64,000 nt of DNA from Patiria miniata. Its lineage: Eukaryota > Echinodermata > Asteroidea > Valvatida > Asterinidae. Positions 55,101-64,000 of the stretch are shown here, in pieces (within the stretch, counting starts at the first letter, position 1; each line of letters opens with the position of its first letter). The translations under genes were made by a program, and so were the position numbers. The stretch is taken from NCBI RefSeq assembly GCF_015706575.1, contig NW_024037056.1:6027176-6091175 (forward strand), read 5' to 3'. Under the pieces are notes generated by a model. That model did not search any database, was not told the DNA's origin, and worked only from the letters and a program-made list of their open reading frames with translations.

Positions 55101-55424
55101 GTAAGTCGTTCTTCATAAAAGAAAATAACACTTCCTAAAAACACAAATTGCTTATAAAGCACTTCCACTATATGTATGCATGTTGCTCACCTTGTTGTCA
55201 TTTTGAAATTCATTACACCCTTTGGAGAAAATAAGTTTCCCTCATAACTGGCGAAGTAAGTGGATGTAGTTTGGACCGTTTTGTTCTCTTAAGAAAAAGG
55301 GTGTGCCTCTGCTTAAAAATGAACACCTAAGGAGGAGCTTCTAAGCCTTTCTCTTGTTGCCGATGAGTAATTCAAGCCTGTATCACCTAATGAAATTCTC
55401 GCTTTCACTTTCTTTGCAAAATAG

Positions 55425-55694
55425 ATGACCAGAATCCCATGATTGTGTGTCCTGCAAATGTGAACGTAAACACAGATGTTGCAGAGTCATATGCTTCAGT
55501 ATCCCTTCAAAATTTCATGAGTATGTCAGACAATGTAGGAATCACTGACACTTGGATCAACGCAGGGGGCTCTGTGCATGATGTAGGCGATACGGTTTCA
55601 TTTGACTACAGTACTACGCCTTATCAAGTAACTTATCAGGCACAAGATGATGCTGGAAATACAGTCAGCTGTAGTATTACAGTCACAGTTTGGG
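55425..55694 (+). CDS. HYR exon C4 (unit 4)
   Basis: A 90-residue C module with start DDQNPMIVC, middle variant INAGGSVHDV and end variant AQDDAGNTVSCSITVTVW. It differs from C5 at the start (N versus D). Confidence 0.92.
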
Positions 55695-56173
55695 GTGAGT
55701 TTGAATTTTCCACCGCTTTTGCTGATTTAGAATTAAATACATTAGGTTTACTCTGATCGGCAAAGTGGTTTCTCTAAATTATTTCTTCATCGTTTCTTTG
55801 CTTTGTAAATTGGCGATGGTTGCAATTGATAGAGAAGGTGAACGACCGACAAAGACCCCTTGATGTCATAGTTAACAAAATCACATATATCGTGATATGA
55901 GTTATTTCGTGCTTAGATTAAGACTCGGTCAAAATACACATTGCCTCCTCATTTTCTCTAAATGATTTGAATGATACTCATTGCGAACATTAACCAATGT
56001 CCAATTTTGAAGAACGTAGTTGATAACTCGAGTGTCTGTTGTTTAAGTAACGGATGAATATGAATAACACCATTTTGCGATATTTTCTCTAACGTACGAC
56101 ATGGACGTAGTTCTTGAAAAAAAGTGTCCATATATCCCCATGGATTTATTGCATTGTGTTGCTTGCGACATAG

Positions 56174-56274
56174 ATAGCCAAGATCCTATTACGTGTTCTG
56201 GTAATATTGAAATGGACACGGATTGCTAATTCTGAGTCGCATGCTTCAGTAAAGCCTTCCAGATATTTGTAGTC
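56174..56274 (+). pseudogene. dead HYR exon D (unit 4)
   Basis: Starts after GCGACATAG: DSQDPITCSGNIEMDTDC, then TAA. The GCGACATAG start and Q residue are shared with unit 2, while the other units have GTGACATAG. Confidence 0.7.
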
Positions 56275-56482
56275 TTAAAACTTTTTGGTTTGACATGTAC
56301 CTGCGATAGACTAACTCTTGGGAAAAGAAGCCTATTATAGATACTGTGCTGCCACAGAATGTGTATGCACCGTCAAAGCCATTTCAATCTTGGATTAACA
56401 AATATGGAAATTAAAGTTGCGAAGTTTATAACATAATGCTAACATTCAATTGGTTTCTGACTTGGATTTCTCATTTTTACAG

Positions 56483-56761
56483 ACAATGAAATGCCCACTA
56501 TAACCTGTCCATCAAATGGGTTAATAAACTTAAATACGGATGACGGGCAGTCGTATGCTACCAGCACAGTTTTCAGTCAAGACATGCATTATGACAACGT
56601 TCAAGTCGCCAGTGTCGTTATCACGGTTAATGATCAAAATGGTGAAGTTCTCTCTGCTGGTGCTGATAGGACTTTCCAGTTTGGCACCAACAGCTTGTAC
56701 TACAAGATAACAGATTCTGCTGGCAACGAGAATAACTGCACATTGACAATTGAAGTTGAAG
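56483..56761 (+). CDS. HYR exon A4 (unit 4)
   Basis: A 93-residue A module with CPSNG, FSQDMHYDNVQVASV, GADRTFQFG and DSAGNENNC. The protein is identical to A5. Confidence 0.92.
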
Positions 56762-57045
56762 GTAAGTGGTTCTTAATAAAAAAAAACCCATCTAAACGTC
56801 CGAAAAATCTAAACTAAAACTTAAAGCCTAAAAAACAACTGGTGTAGTGAGTGGATTTCAGAAATAAAATGTTTAATGTTGGGTGTAGACAGGTTTTTAA
56901 GATGAGATGGAAGCGCATTCCAGGTTTGCACCCCTCTGAATTTGAAGGTCTTCCTTCCGGATTCTGACTTAGGATGAGGAGGTACAATGTTTCCAGATGT
57001 GTTAGATCGTGTACAGTGGGAATGTTGATCAGATACTTTGATAAA

Positions 57046-57053
57046 ATGTACCG
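57046..57053. other. transposon excision footprint (TACCGGTA)
   Basis: This site reads AAAATGTACCGGTATATATACC, while the empty sites of units 2, 3 and 5 read AAAATGTATATATACC. The extra CCGG plus a second TA equals the two outer bases of each end of the transposon at 48,898 plus its TA duplication. Coordinates are good to within a base or two. Confidence 0.8.
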
Positions 57054-57133
57054 GTATATATACCAAGTTGGAAAATTGCTAACATAATGCTAACATTCAA
57101 TTGGGTTCTGACTTGGATTTCTCATTTTTACAG

Positions 57134-57445
57134 ACCATGAGATGCCCACTATAACCTGTCCATCAGATGGGTTAATAAATGCAAATACGGATAGCGGGCA
57201 GGCGTATGCTAACATTACACTTCCCAACGAAGACGTCAAAAATGACAATGTTGCAGTCGCCAGTGTCGTTATCACGACTGTTGATCCAAATGGCGCATCG
57301 CGTCGAAGAAGGCTTCTTTTTGTCGGAGATATGTTCAATCCTGGTGATCAAATGACTTTCCTGTATGGCACCAACTACGTGTACTACATCATAACAGATA
57401 CTTCTGGCAATGAAAATTCCTGCACATTGACCATTGAAGTTGGTG
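57134..57445 (+). CDS. HYR exon B4 (unit 4)
   Basis: A 104-residue B module whose protein is identical to B1 (DHEMP, DVKNDN, ASRRRRLLFV, DQMTFLYG). The upstream intron also shares B1-specific bases such as CTTCCTTCCGG and CAGATGTGTTAG. Confidence 0.92.
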
Positions 57446-57770
57446 GTAAGTTGTTCTTCATAAAAAAATAACTCTTCCTAAAAACACTAATTGCTTAGAA
57501 AGCACATCCACTATATGTATGCATGTTGCTCACTTTTGTCGTCATGCTGAAATTCATTACACCCTTTGGAGAAAATAAGTTTCCCTTATAACTGGCGAAG
57601 TAAAGTGGATGTAGTTTGGACCGTTTTGTTCTCTTAAGAAAAAGGGTGTGCCTCTGCTTAAAAATGGAACACCTAAGGAGGAGCTTCTAAGCTTTTCTCT
57701 TGTTGCCGATGAGTAATTCAAGCCTGTATCACCTAATGAAATTCTCGCTTTCATTTTCTTTGCAAAATAG

Positions 57771-58040
57771 ATGACCAGGATCCCATGATTGTGTGTCCTG
57801 CAAATGTGAACGTAAACACAGATGTTGCAGAGTCATATGCTTCAGTATCCCTTCAAAATTTCATGAGTATGTCAGACAATGTAGGAATCACTGACACTTG
57901 GATCAACGCAGGGGGCTCTGTGCATGATGTAGGCGATACGGTTTCATTTGACTACAGTACTACGCCTTATCAAGTAACTTATCAGGCACAAGATGACGCT
58001 GGAAATACAGTCAGCTGTAGTATTACAGTCACAGTTTGGG
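57771..58040 (+). CDS. HYR exon C5 (unit 5)
   Basis: A 90-residue C module with start DDQDPMIVC, middle variant INAGGSVHDV and end variant AQDDAGNTVSCSITVTVW. Confidence 0.92.
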
Positions 58041-58516
58041 GTGAGTTTGAATTTTCCACCGCTTTTGCTGATTTAGAATTAAATACATTAGGTTTACTCT
58101 GGTCGGCAAACTGGTTTCTCTAAATTATTTCTTCATCGTTTCTTTGCTTTGTAAATTGGCGATGGTTGCAATTGATAGAGAAGGTGAACGACCGACAAAG
58201 ACCCCTTTATGTCATAGTTAACAAAATCACATATATCGTGATATGAGTTATTTCGTGCTTAGATTAAGACTTGGCCAAACTACACATTGCCTCATTTGCT
58301 CCAAATGATTTGAATGATACTCATTGCGAACATTAACCAATGTCCAATTTTGAAGAACGTAGTTGATAACTCGAGTGTCTGTTGTTTAAATAACGGATGA
58401 ATATGAATAATACCATTTTGCGATATTTTCTCTAACGTACGACATGGACGTAGTTCTTGAAAAAAAGTGTCCATATATCCCCATGGATTTATTGCATTCT
58501 GTTGCTTGTGACATAG

Positions 58517-58618
58517 ATAGCGAGGGTCCTATTACGTGTTCTGATAATATTGAAATGGACACGGATTGCTAATTCTGAGTCGCATGCTTCAGTAAAGCCT
58601 TCCAGATTTTTGTAGTCT
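58517..58618 (+). pseudogene. dead HYR exon D (unit 5)
   Basis: Starts after GTGACATAG: DSEGPITCSDNIEMDTDC, then TAA. Confidence 0.7.
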
Positions 58619-58825
58619 TAAAACTTTTTGGTTTGACATGTACCTGCGATAGACTAACTCTTGGGAAAAGAAGCCTATTATAGATACTGTGCTGCCACAG
58701 AATGTGTATGCACCGTCAAAGCCATTTCAATCTTGGATTAACAAATATGGAAATTAAAGTTGCGAAGTTTATAACATAATGCTAACATTCAATTGGTTTC
58801 TGACTTGGATTTCTCATTTTTACAG

Positions 58826-59104
58826 ACAATGAAATGCCCACTATAACCTGTCCATCAAATGGGTTAATAAACTTAAATACGGATGACGGGCAGTCGTATG
58901 CTACCAGCACAGTTTTCAGTCAAGACATGCATTATGACAACGTTCAAGTCGCCAGTGTCGTTATCACGGTTAATGATCAAAATGGCGAAGTTCTCTCTGC
59001 TGGTGCTGATAGGACTTTCCAGTTTGGCACCAACAGCTTGTACTACAAGATAACAGATTCTGCTGGCAACGAGAATAACTGCACATTGACAATTGAAGTT
59101 GAAG
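58826..59104 (+). CDS. HYR exon A5 (unit 5)
   Basis: A 93-residue A module whose protein is identical to A4. The next exon downstream is another A module instead of a B module. Confidence 0.92.
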
Positions 59105-59470
59105 GTAAGTGGTTCTTAATAAAAAAAAAACCATCTAAACGTCCGAAAAATCTAAACTAAAACTTAAAGCCTAAAAAACAACTGCTGTAGTGAGTGGATT
59201 TCAGAAATAAAATGTTTAATGTTGGGTGTAGACAGGTTTTTAAGATGAGATGGAAGCGCATTCCTGGTTTGCACCCCTCTGAATTTGAAGGTCTACCTTC
59301 CCGATTCTGACTTAGGATGAGAAGGTACAATGTTTCCAGACATGTTAGATTGTGTACAGTGGGAATGTTGATCAGATACTTTGATAAAATGTATATATAC
59401 CAAGTTGGAAAATTGATAACATAATGCTAACATTCAATTGGGTTCTGACTTGTGTTTCTCATTTTTACAG

Positions 59471-59749
59471 ACAATGAAATGCCCACTATAACCTGTCCAG
59501 CAAATGGGTTAATAAACTTAAATACGGATGATGGGCAGTCGTATGCTACTAGCACAGTTCCCAGTGAAGCATTGCAAAATGACAACGTTGAAGTCTTGAG
59601 TGTCGTTATCACGGTTAATGATCAAAATGGCGAAGTTCTCTCTCCTGGCGCTAATAGGACTTTCCAGTTTGGCACCAACAACTTGTACTACAAGATAACA
59701 GATGTTGCTGGCAACGAGAATAACTGCACATTGACAATTGAAGTTGAAG
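59471..59749 (+). CDS. HYR exon A6: A module in a B position
   Basis: The upstream intron and acceptor flank (GGGTTCTGACTTGTGTTTCTC) are of B type and the spacing from A5 (645 bp) equals an A-to-B step, but the exon body is A type (VPSEALQNDNVEVLSV, LSPGANRTFQFGTNN). The donor is GTTAGT instead of GTAAGT, weaker but usable. It is a hybrid produced by recombination in the start shared by A and B (EMPTITCP). Confidence 0.85.
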
Positions 59750-60115
59750 GTTAGTGGTTCTTAATAAAAAAAAAACCATCTAAATGTCCGAAAAATCTAA
59801 ACTAAAACTTGAAACCTAAAAAACGACTACTGTAGTGAGTGGATTTCAGAAATAAAATGTTTAATGTTGGGTGTAGACAGGTTTTTAAGATGAGATGGAA
59901 GCGCATTCCAGGTTTGCACCCCTCTGAATTTGAAGGTCTACCTTCCCGATTCTGACTTAGGATGAGAAGGTACAATGTTTCCAGACATGTTAGATCGTGT
60001 ACAGTGGGAATGTTGATCAGATACTTTGATAAAATGTATATATACCAAGTTGGAAAATTTATAACATAATGATAACATTCAATTGGGTTCTGACTTGTGT
60101 TTCTCATTTTTACAG

Positions 60116-60427
60116 ACGATGAGATGCCCACTATAACCTGTCCATCAGATGGGTTAATAAATGCAAATACGGATAGCGGGCAGGCGTATGCTAACATTAC
60201 ACTTCCCAACGAAGACGTCGAAAATGACAATGTTGCAGTCGCCAGTGTCGTTATCACGACTGTTGATCCAAATGGCGCATCGCGTCGAAGAAGGCTTCTT
60301 TTTGGCGGAGATATGTTCCATCCTGGTGATCAAATGACTTTCCCGTATGGCACCAACTATGTGTACTACATCATAACAGATACTTCTGACAATGAAAATT
60401 CCTGCACATTGACCATTGAAGTTGGTG
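60116..60427 (+). CDS. HYR exon B5
   Basis: A 104-residue B module close to B2 (DVENDN, GGDMFHPGDQ) with ASRRRRLLF and DTSDNENSC at the end. The intron that follows lacks the C and D exons. Confidence 0.92.
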
Positions 60428-60862
60428 GTAAGTCGTTCTTCATAGAAAAATAACTCTTCCTAAAAACACTAATTGCTTAGAAATCACTTCCACTATATGT
60501 ATGCATGTTGCTCACTTTTGTCGTCATGCTGAAATTCATTACACCCTTTGGAGAAAATAAGTTTCCCTTATAACTGGCGAAGTAAAGTGGATGTAGTTTG
60601 GACCGTTTTGTTCTCTTAAGAAAAAGGGTATGCCTCTGCTTAAAAGTGGAACACGTAAGGAGGAGCTTCTAAGCCTTTCTCTTGTTGCCGATGAGAAAGG
60701 GGAAAAGAAGCCTATTATAGATACTGTGCTGCCACAGAATGTGTATGAACCGTCAAAGCCATTTCAATCTTGGATTAACAAATATGGAAATAAAAGTTGC
60801 GAAGTTTATAACATAATGCTAACATTCAATTGGTTTCTGACTTGGATTTCTCATTTTTACAG
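60428..60862 (+). other. fused B5-A7 intron (C exon deleted)
   Basis: This intron is 435 bp. In a complete unit, B-to-A covers a 325-bp intron, the 270-bp C exon and a 786-bp intron. The junction lies near GTTGCCGATGAG / AAAGGGGAAAAGAAG at about 60,697, so about 946 bp are missing. The 79-codon frame across the junction (60,630-60,869) is probably accidental. Confidence 0.8.
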
Positions 60863-61141
60863 ACAATGAAATGCCCACTATAACCTGTCCAGCAAATGGG
60901 TTAATAAACTTAAATACGGATGACGGGCAGTCGTATGCTACTAGCACAGTTCCCAGTGAAGACATGCAAAATGACAACGTTGAAGTCTTGAGTGTCAATA
61001 TCACGGTTAATGATCAAAATGGCGAAGTTCTCTCTGCTGGTGCTAATAGGACTTTCCAGTTCGGCACCAACAGCTTGTACTACAAGATAACAGATGTTGC
61101 TGGCAACGAGAATTTCTGCACATTGACAATTGAAGTTGAAG
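60863..61141 (+). CDS. HYR exon A7
   Basis: A 93-residue A module with PSEDMQNDNVEVLSVNITV (a new NIT sequon), GANRTFQFG and VAGNENFC. The acceptor is CTCATTTTTACAG and the donor GGTAAGT. Confidence 0.92.
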
Positions 61142-61507
61142 GTAAGTGGTTCTTAATAAAAAAAACAACATCTAAACGTCCGAAGAATCTAAACTAAAAC
61201 TTAAAGCCTAAAAAACAACTACTGTAGTGAGTGGATTTCCGAAATAAAATGTTTAATGTTGGGTGTAGACAGGTTTTTAAGATGAGATGGAAGCGTATTC
61301 CAGGTTTGCACCCCTCTGAATTTGAAGGTCTACCTTCCCGATTCCGACTGAGGATGAGAAGGTACAATGTTTCCAGACGTGTTAGATCGTGTACAGTGGG
61401 AATGTTGATCAGATTCTTTGATAAAATGTATATATACCAAGTAGGAAAATTTATAATATAATGCTAACATTCAATTGGGTTCTGACTTGTGTTTCTCATT
61501 TTTACAG

Positions 61508-61631
61508 ACGATGAAATGCCCACTATAACCTGTCCATAAGATGGGTCAATAAATGCAAATACGGATAGCGGGCAGGCGTATGCTACCATTACACCTCCCA
61601 ACGAAGACGTCGAAAATGACAATGTTGCAGT
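61508..61631 (+). pseudogene. broken B exon at the end of the array
   Basis: The B-type acceptor flank is intact, but TGTCCATCA has become TGTCCATAA, a stop inside the conserved CPSDG motif. The exon is cut off after AATGTTGCAGTC by a fragment matching the pogo-like element at 40,059. With no donor site and a stop it cannot contribute a module; normal splicing must skip it from A7 to 62,928. Confidence 0.88.
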
Positions 61632-61690
61632 CCATTCGTTTGCACTACACTTTCTGGTTCTAAATGATGTCTCACTTTGGTACTCCATAA
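61632..61690. mobile_element. pogo-like MITE fragment
   Basis: CCATTCGTTTGCACTACACT, continuing to TACTCCATA, matches 40,560-40,620 in the same orientation. Neither terminal repeat is present. Confidence 0.6.
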
Positions 61691-61890
61691 CAACACCCTA
61701 TGTTCCGACACCCCTAAGTTTGACACCCCTATGTTCCGACACCCCAATGTTTCAACTGCAAATATTCCTATTCCTAACCCTAACTGGCTAACCCTAACCC
61801 AACCCTAACCCTAACCCAACCCTAACCCTAACCGGGAGTACACAATCTTATGTGCAGGTTGTCGGAACATAGGGGTGTCGGAACATAGAG
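61690..61890. mobile_element. palindromic element with telomere-like repeats
   Basis: The arms carry CCTATGTTCCGACACCCC and GTGTCGGAACATAG. The centre holds about ten CCCTAA or CCCTAACC units. It is a longer relative of 2,064-2,173. It may be a foldback element rather than a true telomere relic. Confidence 0.65.
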
Positions 61891-62079
61891 CAGTCACCGC
61901 TACACCAACGGTGATTTTTTTTTAAGCTGTGACAACAGAACTTGTACAAGTCACTCAGGTGTTGGTCTTTCGGTCGGTCGGCTCCCCCTCCCCCCAAAAA
62001 AATACCAAAAATGAACCCCCTAACTCGCCAAATTGTACCAAATTGTAACTGTTGAAAAAAATCAAACAAAATACATTAA

Positions 62080-62404
62080 CCCTTACTCTCTGAGGGTAGT
62101 TTACTGCATGTCAGTTGGTTATGCCAATGCCCTCCAGCTGCAGTTTATTGGCAGATAGTTAGTCTTAACAGTGAAGGCTCCAATTGGCAGGAGTTGGAGG
62201 CCCTGGAGGGTGCCTGATACTGACCAGCTGGGGGCACTCACTTTGTTATCAGAGGACTCTCATTGTTCTCTGTGGCATGTATTGGAGTGCCTGTCCAGTT
62301 ACCCTTGAAATGACATGGCAGATATTGGAGGGCCATGCAAAAAACATAGGAGATTTTCTTGAGGCACATATTGGCATGCGTTGGAGGGTCTAGTAGGGTA
62401 AGGG
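62080..62404. mobile_element. piggyBac-like MITE, copy 2
   Basis: Starts CCCTTACTCTC and ends GTAGGGTAAGGG, with TTAA on both sides (62,076-62,079 and 62,405-62,408). It is nearly identical to copy 1, including the GCTCCAATTGGCAGGAGTTG stretch, apart from a small internal difference after TTTATTGG. Confidence 0.75.
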
Positions 62405-62408
62405 TTAA

Positions 62409-62927
62409 ATACTTGACAAAAATTGTTTGCAACAATTTGTGGCATAGTTTGTGAACTTTTTTGAATAGAGGCAAGAAAATGTGTGGTAATGTGATAGTGA
62501 GGTGGTATTTTTGTGCGCTACGAACTTAGAAAGTTAGGGGGCTTCCGTACACCTGTCACTATGCATCACCCCTGCCTCTGGCCCTGTGTCAATTTAACGA
62601 GTCTCGGGGCATACAAGTGAGGATACAGTTGTATTATGGAGGCCGCTATTATTTTTGCATTTTTCAACAAAATGGGAACTGCTTATTTCAATCGACAATC
62701 CTGACCAAGTGAGTAATTGTATAATTTCATGCAAGACTTTCATGCAAGACGACCAGGGCTTCTCGTGCATTCTTACTAGTTTATGGTCTTTGCTAATTAG
62801 TTTATACGGAAAAAAAACAAGTGGACAAGAAACACGTCATTTTTATGAACATCAACGTCAAATCTAAAAAAAAACCACAAAATGAAAATGAAGAATACAT
62901 GTATTCTCTTCTTTTTTTTTGGTGCAG
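62409..62927 (+). other. intron remainder before the last exon
   Basis: Unique-looking sequence without recognisable elements. It ends in the CTTCTTTTTTTTTGGTGCAG acceptor. Confidence 0.5.
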
Positions 62928-63206
62928 ACATGGAGCCACCAGCCGTCAGTTGTTCGTCTTCCTTCTCAGTGGAAACGCAAGAAGGATCGAACCAGGTGCT
63001 CGTTCCCTTGCCAGAATTCCTTGATAGGTCCGACAATGTTGGTTTGGGACCTAGCTTTGTCAGGTCCAGTTTACATGTAGGACGTTTTGAAGTCGGGGAC
63101 AATGTGTCTTTCTGGTACCAAAACTCTGTTCCTGTTGTGTTAACCTACTACGCTTTTGACACGCGTGAAAACTATGCTTCCTGTGACCTCAATGTGACCG
63201 TGACGG
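62928..63206 (+). CDS. HYR gene, last exon in window: divergent HYR module
   Basis: A 93-residue module outside the tandem array: DMEPPAVSCSSSFSVETQEG at the start, LDRSDNVGLGPSFV in the middle, VVLTYYAFDTRENYASCDLN and VTVTG at the end. The late GN is replaced by EN. It has two cysteines and one sequon (NVT). The donor is GGTAAGTG and the phase is again 1, so the gene continues. Confidence 0.9.
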
Positions 63207-64000
63207 GTAAGTGATCACCTTGAAATGTTTGGCAAATTTCATTTCTTAAGAGAGCATTCTTCAGGCGCGGTTCTACGGTTCTACAACAGTTAGTTCAGGC
63301 ACATGTGACATACATGTACATATGCGATTTAAAAAAAAAAAATCTTGTGATAAGTAGCACAACTTTGTTGCGCGAATTTAAACGCGTGCATTCCACCCCC
63401 TTCTAAGATCTCAGTCATCGAGTGACGAAGAATTTTGAAACTTGGTACATGCATAGAGCAACTCGTCATAAACATACCGAAGAAATTTCATGACTATAGA
63501 TCAAAGGGTTTTGGAATTATGGCTAATTAATTATACATATGTACAAATGGTAATTCTGCGCTGTGTACACGACGTATATGGAAAAATTCAGTTTTCACAC
63601 CGCGTGGCGCCGGAAAATTTTTCACTGTGCGACAACCCGTGGCCCGATTTTAATGATTTTGGTATCAAAAGATGCGCAAGGCTCGAGGCTAAAAAGTCAT
63701 ATTAGCTCAGGTTGCGAAAAAACGAAAATTTGAGGCTATGGCGGAGAAAGTTGAGGGGGATTCCGCCCCCCTGGCCCTTTAGGGTTAAATGGTGATATAT
63801 ATTCTTTTAACGGATTGAGCAATTTCAGTAAATTTTTGTCGTCTAAAAGTAGCTTATGAAATTGGCTTTTGTTTCATTATATTTGCTGCTTACCAGTGCA
63901 TATTTTTTAAAATGTGAAGTATAATTTTTGGGGTTTGGGTTCCGCTTGTTTTTAGCCACCCTGCACTGCCGTTGTTATATGTCTTAAAATTGAGTGTGAT
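63207..64000 (+). other. start of the next intron
   Basis: No further exon was found before the window ends. The sequence looks unique, with an A run at 63,331-63,341. Confidence 0.5.

Larger units (their letters stand above)
7775..64000 (+). other. HYR (hyalin-repeat) secreted protein gene, 3' end outside window
   Basis: The gene is assembled from 28 intact exons between 7,775 and 63,206. Exon 1 is a signal-peptide exon ending after one base of a codon. Every later exon begins by completing a split codon and ends with one leftover base, so all introns are phase 1 and all internal exon lengths are multiples of three. Each internal exon encodes one HYR module of 79-111 residues, with an early cysteine in a TITCP-like motif, a mid-module DN(S/V)G motif and a late AxDxxGNxxxC motif. 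About 2,555 residues are encoded here. HYR modules have an immunoglobulin-like fold and occur in extracellular adhesion and matrix proteins such as sea urchin hyalin. Membership of the hyalin family is inferred from architecture; no orthologue was checked. No stop exon or transmembrane segment was seen, so the gene continues downstream. Confidence 0.85.

Noticed and set aside
61780..61840. Internal telomere or chromosome-fusion relic
   Set aside because: The CCCTAA repeats sit at the centre of a palindromic mobile element that also occurs at 2,064.

Overview
The window is eukaryotic, intron-rich and crowded with mobile elements. Most of it is the 5' part of one very large plus-strand gene for a secreted protein built from HYR (hyalin repeat) modules. 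The gene type suggests an invertebrate deuterostome (echinoderm, hemichordate or cephalochordate). So do the tRNA-derived SINEs with a deuterostome-type core and tail, the Penelope-like retroelement and the telomere-like CCCTAA repeats. The species cannot be fixed from the sequence alone. No prokaryotic gene, CRISPR array, rRNA or functional tRNA was seen.

Layout. 1-7,700 holds no convincing gene. It contains short inverted-repeat transposons, an interrupted SINE, an 11-bp and a 16-bp minisatellite, a 60-bp perfect palindrome and an 894-bp near-palindromic Mutator-like element with a 9-bp target duplication. A TATA box (7,703) and a signal-peptide exon (7,775-7,865) begin the HYR gene. Intron 1 (about 15 kb) holds four partial copies of a roughly 4-kb composite repeat, one of which carries a 1.8-kb foldback element. 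From 22,940 to 43,809 nine divergent HYR exons lie far apart, with SINEs and hAT-, PIF/Harbinger- and pogo-like elements in the introns.

From about 44,060 to 61,630 the gene becomes a tandem exon array. A unit of about 2.34 kb carries three HYR exon types in the order C - (dead exon D) - A - B, and is repeated about five times. The array then decays: one hybrid A exon sits in a B slot, one C exon is deleted, and a broken B exon closes it. Unit 1 is expanded by a Penelope-like element and a TA-flanked DNA transposon. Unit 4 carries what looks like the excision footprint of that same transposon. One more HYR exon follows (62,928-63,206) and the gene runs on past the window.

Every coding exon starts and ends in the same intron phase (phase 1), so any exon can be gained or lost without a frameshift. 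The 28 intact exons encode about 2,555 residues: a signal peptide, then 27 HYR modules. This fits an extracellular, adhesive or matrix protein of the hyalin kind. The most interesting points are the recent expansion and conversion of the exon array, a polybasic RRRRLL stretch in every intact B module, a fossil exon carried in five units, and the transposon footprint. Coordinates were read by hand. No database search, folding or alignment was run.
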